DNA from: JBFWQM01 sp050249455
GTDB lineage: Bacteria; Pseudomonadota; Alphaproteobacteria; MPNO01; VGEU01
Reading direction: 5' to 3'
Assembly (NCBI GenBank): GCA_050249455.1
Contig: JBFWQM010000228.1
Coordinates: 1-8,735, forward strand
DNA: 8,735 bases
Positions 5,619 to 8,735 of the stretch are shown here, piece by piece. The translations under genes were made by a program, and so were the position numbers. The notes below the pieces were generated by a model. That model was not told the origin of the DNA. It worked only from the letters and a program-made list of their open reading frames with translations, and ran no database searches. Numbering within the stretch: the first letter of the stretch is position 1; each line of letters opens with the position of its first letter.

Positions 5619-6848
5619 CTAGCGCGTCGGGAAAGGCCGTTCCTCGACCTTGCCGGCGGTGGTGACGTAGCGGAAGACGTTGCCCTTGGGCACGTCGCGG
5701 CCGGCCACGCGGTCGGCCAGCCAGTTCGCCATCGTCGAATACCAGTGCGGGCCGTTCTGCGCCGCCGGGCTGCGCCCCGGGGCATGCCGCTCGTTCTGGT
5801 AGATGACCAGCTCGGTCGGGCCGGGCACGTGGGTCGCCAGCTCGTAGGTGTGGCGGATCGGCGACAGCTCGTCGAGCTCGCCGCCCAGCACCATGTACGG
5901 GCAGGTCAGGTTCGACACCCGCTTGCGCAGGTCGAAGCTCTGGATGAACTTGTTGAACTCGGCCTCGTCCTCGTAACCCGCCATGTACATGAAGCGGTTC
6001 TTGAACGTCGGCGAGGCCTCCTCGAAGATCGTCGCGCAGCCCGGCTCGTGGCACGGGAAACCGACGGCGACGCCGCGGATGCGGTTGCCCAGCGCGTTGC
6101 CCATCACCGTGCCGAAATACGAGCCGAAGCTGCGCCCGAAGATCGCGACGCGGCCGGCGTCGAGGTCCTTGCGCCCTTCGATCCAGCTCATGCAGGCGAG
6201 CCCGGTGTCGCCGAAATTATCGGCCGTCACCTTAAGCCCGTTGACCAGCGCCTCCGACTGGCCCGGCCCGTCGATGGCGAGCGCCGCCATGCCGCGCTCC
6301 AGGATCTTGTCGCCGTAGGCCCAGACCAGCTTCTCCTTGAACGTGTCCATGCCGGGCAGCATGATCACCACCGAGTAAGGCGGCTTGGCGCCGACCGGGA
6401 TGTGCAGCCAGCCCGGGATGACGTGGCGGCCCATCGGGATCTCGACGCGCTCGATGCGGTGGTGGGCGATCGCGGCATATTTGGTGAAGGCGGCGATCTT
6501 GCGCGCGTTGAGGTCCTTGTTGAGCGCGCTGTCCTCGTCGATCGGCCATTGCGCGACGCCGTAGTAGAGGGCGGCGATGAGATAGGATTCGCGCGCCGTG
6601 ATCACGTCGCCGCTGGCCGCCGCCGCCGCCGCGCGCTCGAGCCGGCGCCCGGCGTGCGTGGCGAAGCCCGGCGTGATCTCGTCATAGCGCTTGATCGACG
6701 CGGCGGTCACCGCCCAGTCGTTCGCGCCTTCGAAACCCGACGGTGCCACCGTCACCGCCATGCGGAGCTGGTCCCAGTCGAGACCCACCGTCGAGATCAC
6801 GGTGTCCAGCAGCCACTTCTGCTCGCGAAACCGGCGTGCACCCTTCAT
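5619..6848 (-). CDS. Alpha/beta hydrolase, FrsA / 2,6-dihydropseudooxynicotine hydrolase-like
   Basis: A 409-residue alpha/beta-fold hydrolase with a long N-terminal helical part (about 1-135) before the catalytic domain. That layout is typical of the FrsA/DUF1100 group, which includes the nicotine-pathway C-C hydrolase acting on 2,6-dihydropseudooxynicotine. The triad is visible: nucleophile Ser240 in GRSFG, Asp326 in GGELDELSP and His355 in NERHAPG. PYSVVIMLPGMD (157-168) supplies the oxyanion-side strand and loop, and AIDGPGQSE (191-199) is also typical. The 29-residue Asp-to-His spacing equals that I recall for the nicotine enzyme. AGGAGG lies 5 bases before ATG 6848. The gene follows a 112-bp gap with a GC hairpin and precedes the monooxygenase by 19 bp. 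A hydroxylase followed by a hydrolase fits sequential ring hydroxylation and C-C, ester or amide cleavage. The exact bond is unknown. Confidence 0.88.
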   Translation of the reverse strand: MKGARRFREQKWLLDTVISTVGLDWDQLRMAVTVAPSGFEGANDWAVTAASIKRYDEITPGFATHAGRRLERAAAAAASGDVITARESYLIAALYYGVAQWPIDEDSALNKDLNARKIAAFTKYAAIAHHRIERVEIPMGRHVIPGWLHIPVGAKPPYSVVIMLPGMDTFKEKLVWAYGDKILERGMAALAIDGPGQSEALVNGLKVTADNFGDTGLACMSWIEGRKDLDAGRVAIFGRSFGSYFGTVMGNALGNRIRGVAVGFPCHEPGCATIFEEASPTFKNRFMYMAGYEDEAEFNKFIQSFDLRKRVSNLTCPYMVLGGELDELSPIRHTYELATHVPGPTELVIYQNERHAPGRSPAAQNGPHWYSTMANWLADRVAGRDVPKGNVFRYVTTAGKVEERPFPTR

Positions 6849-6904
6849 CGTCCCCTCCTCGTCGCGTTTGCTCGTTCTTCCCGCGGCGCCGCGCCAACGC
6901 AGAA

Positions 6905-6925
6905 GGGCGGGTCAGAGACCCGCCC
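6905..6925 (-). terminator. GC-rich hairpin between CoA-transferase and hydrolase genes (possible terminator/attenuator)
   Basis: GGGCGGGTC, a 3-base loop and GACCCGCCC form a perfect 9-bp stem. On the minus strand it lies 35 bp after the CoA-transferase stop and 56 bp before the hydrolase ATG, and is followed by TTCTGCGTT. That is only a weak U-tract, so it may act as a partial terminator, attenuator or mRNA processing/stability element dividing the cluster into two expression units. On the plus strand it is followed by C-rich sequence and would not terminate. Confidence 0.55.
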
Positions 6926-6955
6926 CCGCGCCATTCGCTGTATGGCCCGCGCCAT
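6925..6955. repeat. Two 10-bp direct repeats, 21 bp apart
   Basis: CCCGCGCCAT occurs at 6925-6934 and again at 6946-6955, start to start 21 bp, i.e. two helical turns. They lie between the CoA-transferase stop (6961) and the hairpin stem, the first sharing one base with the stem. The spacing would suit a protein bound on one face of the DNA, but short GC-rich repeats are common at this composition. Confidence 0.35.
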
Positions 6956-6960
6956 CGCCT

Positions 6961-8139
6961 TCAGATCGCTTCCTTCTCGCGCATCGCCTTGATCTCCGAC
7001 GCGGCGTAGCCGAGCTCCGCCAGCACCTCGTCGGTGTTCTCGCCCAGCGTCGGCGGCGGAATCTGCGGCTGGTCGTCGCGCGAGCCGTCGATCCAGACCG
7101 GCCGTCGGATCGCCTTCATCTTGCCCTCGGTCGGGTGCGTCATCTCGAAGAACGTGCCCAGGTGCTTGACCTGGTCGTCCTCCAGCACCTCCCAGAGATG
7201 GTTGATCGGCGCGAACGGGACGTCGTTGGCCTCCAGCCGCTGCATCCAGTGGCCGCGCGGCTGGGTCGCCGCGGTCTTGCGGAACTCCTCGCCCAGCGCG
7301 AAGTAGTTGTCGATGCGCGCCACGCGCGTCGCGAAGCGCGGATCGGTGCCGAGGTCCTTGCGGTCGAACGCGACCTGCACGCCCTGCCAGAACTTCTCCG
7401 GCGACGACAGGTGGACCGCCAGCAGCTTGCCGTCTGCGCAGCGCATCGAATAGGACTGCGAGGCCGCGACGCGCGACGTCGGATTCGGCTTGATGCCGTT
7501 GCCCAGCATGTTGGCGTACGGGTCGGGCGAGAACGCGATGGTCGATTCCAGCATGTTGACCTCGATCGTCCGCGCCACGCCGGTGCGCTCGCGCTCCAGG
7601 AGCGCGCCCAGGACGCCGTAGCAGCAGTAGATGCCGGTCAGGTTGTCGCTGATCGTCGGGCCGGTGAGCTGCGGCTTCTCCGGGTCGACGAACAGGCTCG
7701 ACGTGCCGCCGACCGCCTGGGCGACGGCATCGAACGCCGGCCGGTCCTTGTACGGGCCGGTCGGGCCGAAGCCGGTGATCGAGGCGTAGATCAGCTTCGG
7801 GTTGCGCTGGCGCAGCGTCTCCAGGCTGAGGCCGAGCCTTTCGAGCACGCCCGGCCGGAAGTTCTGCAGCAGCACGTCGGCCTTTTCTGCCAGCTTGAGC
7901 ACGATCTCGCGCCCTTCCGGCGTCTGCAGGTTGGCGGTGACGCTGCGCTTGTTGCGGTTGTAGGCGCAGTAGTTGGCGCTGTAGAGCCCGGAGCGGAAAT
8001 AACGGAACATGTCGCCGCCCTTCGGGTTCTCGACCTTCACGACGTTGGCGCCCAGGTCCGCCATCATCATCCCGGCGAGGGGGCCGGTGATCATCACCGT
8101 CAGTTCGACGACATTGATGCCGCTCAGCGGTCCCGCCAT
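6961..8139 (-). CDS. CaiB/BaiF family III CoA-transferase
   Basis: A 392-residue, full-length family III CoA-transferase. These enzymes move CoA between carboxylic acids via an aspartyl-CoA thioester and often activate a substrate for beta-oxidation-like breakdown. The N-terminus (MAGPLSGINVVELT, then GPLAGMMMADLGANVVKVE) is the canonical CaiB/BaiF opening. NFRPGVLERLGL (93-104) and GFGPTGPYKDRPAFDAVAQA (123-142) are conserved blocks. The likely catalytic Asp is Asp165 in TISDNLTGIY. The C-terminal part has VPFAPI and PPPTLGENT. AGGAGA lies 5 bases before ATG 8139. The start is 15 bp after the stop of a paralogous CoA-transferase, so the two are probably co-expressed and may form a heteromer, as known for BbsEF and SmtAB. 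The donor and acceptor acids cannot be told from sequence. Confidence 0.94.
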   Translation of the reverse strand: MAGPLSGINVVELTVMITGPLAGMMMADLGANVVKVENPKGGDMFRYFRSGLYSANYCAYNRNKRSVTANLQTPEGREIVLKLAEKADVLLQNFRPGVLERLGLSLETLRQRNPKLIYASITGFGPTGPYKDRPAFDAVAQAVGGTSSLFVDPEKPQLTGPTISDNLTGIYCCYGVLGALLERERTGVARTIEVNMLESTIAFSPDPYANMLGNGIKPNPTSRVAASQSYSMRCADGKLLAVHLSSPEKFWQGVQVAFDRKDLGTDPRFATRVARIDNYFALGEEFRKTAATQPRGHWMQRLEANDVPFAPINHLWEVLEDDQVKHLGTFFEMTHPTEGKMKAIRRPVWIDGSRDDQPQIPPPTLGENTDEVLAELGYAASEIKAMREKEAI

Positions 8140-8154
8140 CCGAATCTCCTATCC

Positions 8155-8735
8155 TCAATCAAGTTTGCGCAAGACCGCCTCGGTGTCGGCGCCCAGCGTC
8201 GGCGGCGGGACCGGCGGCTCGGGACGTTGGCCGTCGACCCGGATCGCCGTGCGGCTCGCCTTCACTGCCGAGCCGTCGCCGCGCACGAAATCGAAGAACG
8301 TGCCGAGGTGGCGGACCTGCGGATCTTGCACCACCTCGTCGGTGCGGTAGATCGGCGCGAACGGCACCTCGTTGGCCTCCAGGAGCGGCAGCCAGTGCGC
8401 GCGCGGCTGCGACCGGAATACCGACGCGAGCGCCTCATGCAGCGCCGCATGGTTCTTCGTCCGCGCAGGGTAGGTCGCGAACCGCGGATCGGCGGCGAGA
8501 TCCTGCCGGCCGGTCGTCGCGAGCAGGCCCTGCCAGAACTTCTCCGGATTGGAGAGGTGGATGCCGAACATCTTGCCGTCGGCGCATTCGAACGCGTAGG
8601 ACTGCGAGGCGTGCGAGCGCGTGTCGTGGCCGGGCACGACGCCGGTCCGGAAATAGCCGGAATAGGCGTCGTTGGCGAAATGGATCAGCGCCTCCAGCAT
8701 GTTGACCTCGATGCGGCGGCCCTTGCCGCTGCGCT
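8155..8735 (-). CDS. CaiB/BaiF family III CoA-transferase, C-terminal half (N-terminus beyond right edge)
   Basis: The minus-strand frame is open from the right edge to TGA at 8155-8157 and shows the last 192 residues, about half of a normal family III CoA-transferase. It enters as RSGKGRRIEVNMLEAL, which matches the paralogue's ERERTGVARTIEVNMLEST; the internal Met at 8700 is therefore not the start. Shared blocks with the paralogue are SQSY, CADGK, HLS.PEKFWQG, DPRFAT, LEAN.VPFAPI, HLGTFF and PPPTLG. The catalytic Asp region lies outside the window. It ends 15 bp before its paralogue, as the upstream member of a tandem pair. Near-identical DNA segments between the two (7381-7401 with 8527-8547; 7547-7566 with 8693-8712, both offset by 1146 bp) fit duplication with divergence, though conserved motifs and codon bias would also raise DNA identity. 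Confidence 0.93.
   Translation of the reverse strand, partial: RSGKGRRIEVNMLEALIHFANDAYSGYFRTGVVPGHDTRSHASQSYAFECADGKMFGIHLSNPEKFWQGLLATTGRQDLAADPRFATYPARTKNHAALHEALASVFRSQPRAHWLPLLEANEVPFAPIYRTDEVVQDPQVRHLGTFFDFVRGDGSAVKASRTAIRVDGQRPEPPVPPPTLGADTEAVLRKLD

Noticed and set aside
4028..5665. 545-codon open frame on the plus strand opposite the HpaB-like gene
   Set aside because: Low-complexity composition and no motif; the opposite strand encodes a clear HpaB family protein throughout.
5562..6992. 476-codon open frame on the plus strand opposite the alpha/beta hydrolase
   Set aside because: It is a shadow of GC-rich codon bias: rich in Arg/Ala/His/Val with no recognisable domain, while the minus-strand frame has a full catalytic triad and a good ribosome site.
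8155..8700. Short CoA-transferase starting at the Met at 8700
   Set aside because: The frame is open to the window edge and the preceding residues match the paralogue, so this Met is internal and the gene continues beyond the window.

Overview
The window is GC-rich (roughly two thirds G+C by eye), densely coded DNA with tight gene spacing and good Shine-Dalgarno sites. Gene content (TRAP transporter, CaiB/BaiF CoA-transferases, an HpaB-type monooxygenase, an amidase, a SleB-type hydrolase and an S24 regulator) fits a soil or water Alphaproteobacterium, or less likely a Betaproteobacterium. This is inferred from gene types and composition; there is no rRNA or marker gene. No tRNA, rRNA, CRISPR array or insertion sequence was seen, and no gene-free stretch exceeds 300 bases.

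Left end (1-762): two divergent reading frames meet head to head with no intergenic space. On the minus strand is the N-terminal part of a SleB-type cell wall hydrolase, running off the left edge. On the plus strand is an XRE helix-turn-helix/S24 (LexA/CI-like) regulator with an intact Ser/Lys dyad but no usable start codon in frame. Both families are common in prophages, so this may be a phage remnant or the seam of a rearrangement.

Control region (763-952): an AT-rich island bounded by a perfect 10-bp inverted repeat. It contains a perfect 15-bp palindrome (TTACACTGAGTGTAA) and a smaller palindrome (TATACGTGTATA), and leads into an amidase-signature hydrolase gene (953-2239, plus).

Catabolic cluster (2244-8735, all minus strand). 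In order of transcription: a CaiB/BaiF family III CoA-transferase (N-terminus beyond the right edge), a second paralogous CoA-transferase 15 bp downstream, a 112-bp gap with a strong GC hairpin, an FrsA/dihydropseudooxynicotine-hydrolase-like alpha/beta hydrolase, an HpaB-family FADH2-dependent monooxygenase, and the small (DctQ) and large (DctM) membrane subunits of a TRAP transporter. DctM ends 4 bp from the convergent amidase stop.

As a whole this looks like an uptake and degradation cluster for an organic acid or aromatic/heterocyclic compound: TRAP import, ring or side-chain hydroxylation, hydrolysis (C-C, ester or amide bond), possible amide hydrolysis by the convergent amidase, and CoA activation. 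The substrate cannot be read from sequence. The most unusual protein feature is in the HpaB homologue: the Tyr and His of the HpaB active site appear exchanged (Tyr to His105, His to Tyr147) in an otherwise well conserved protein, which suggests changed chemistry or substrate. No flavin reductase (HpaC) and no TRAP binding protein (DctP) lie in the window.
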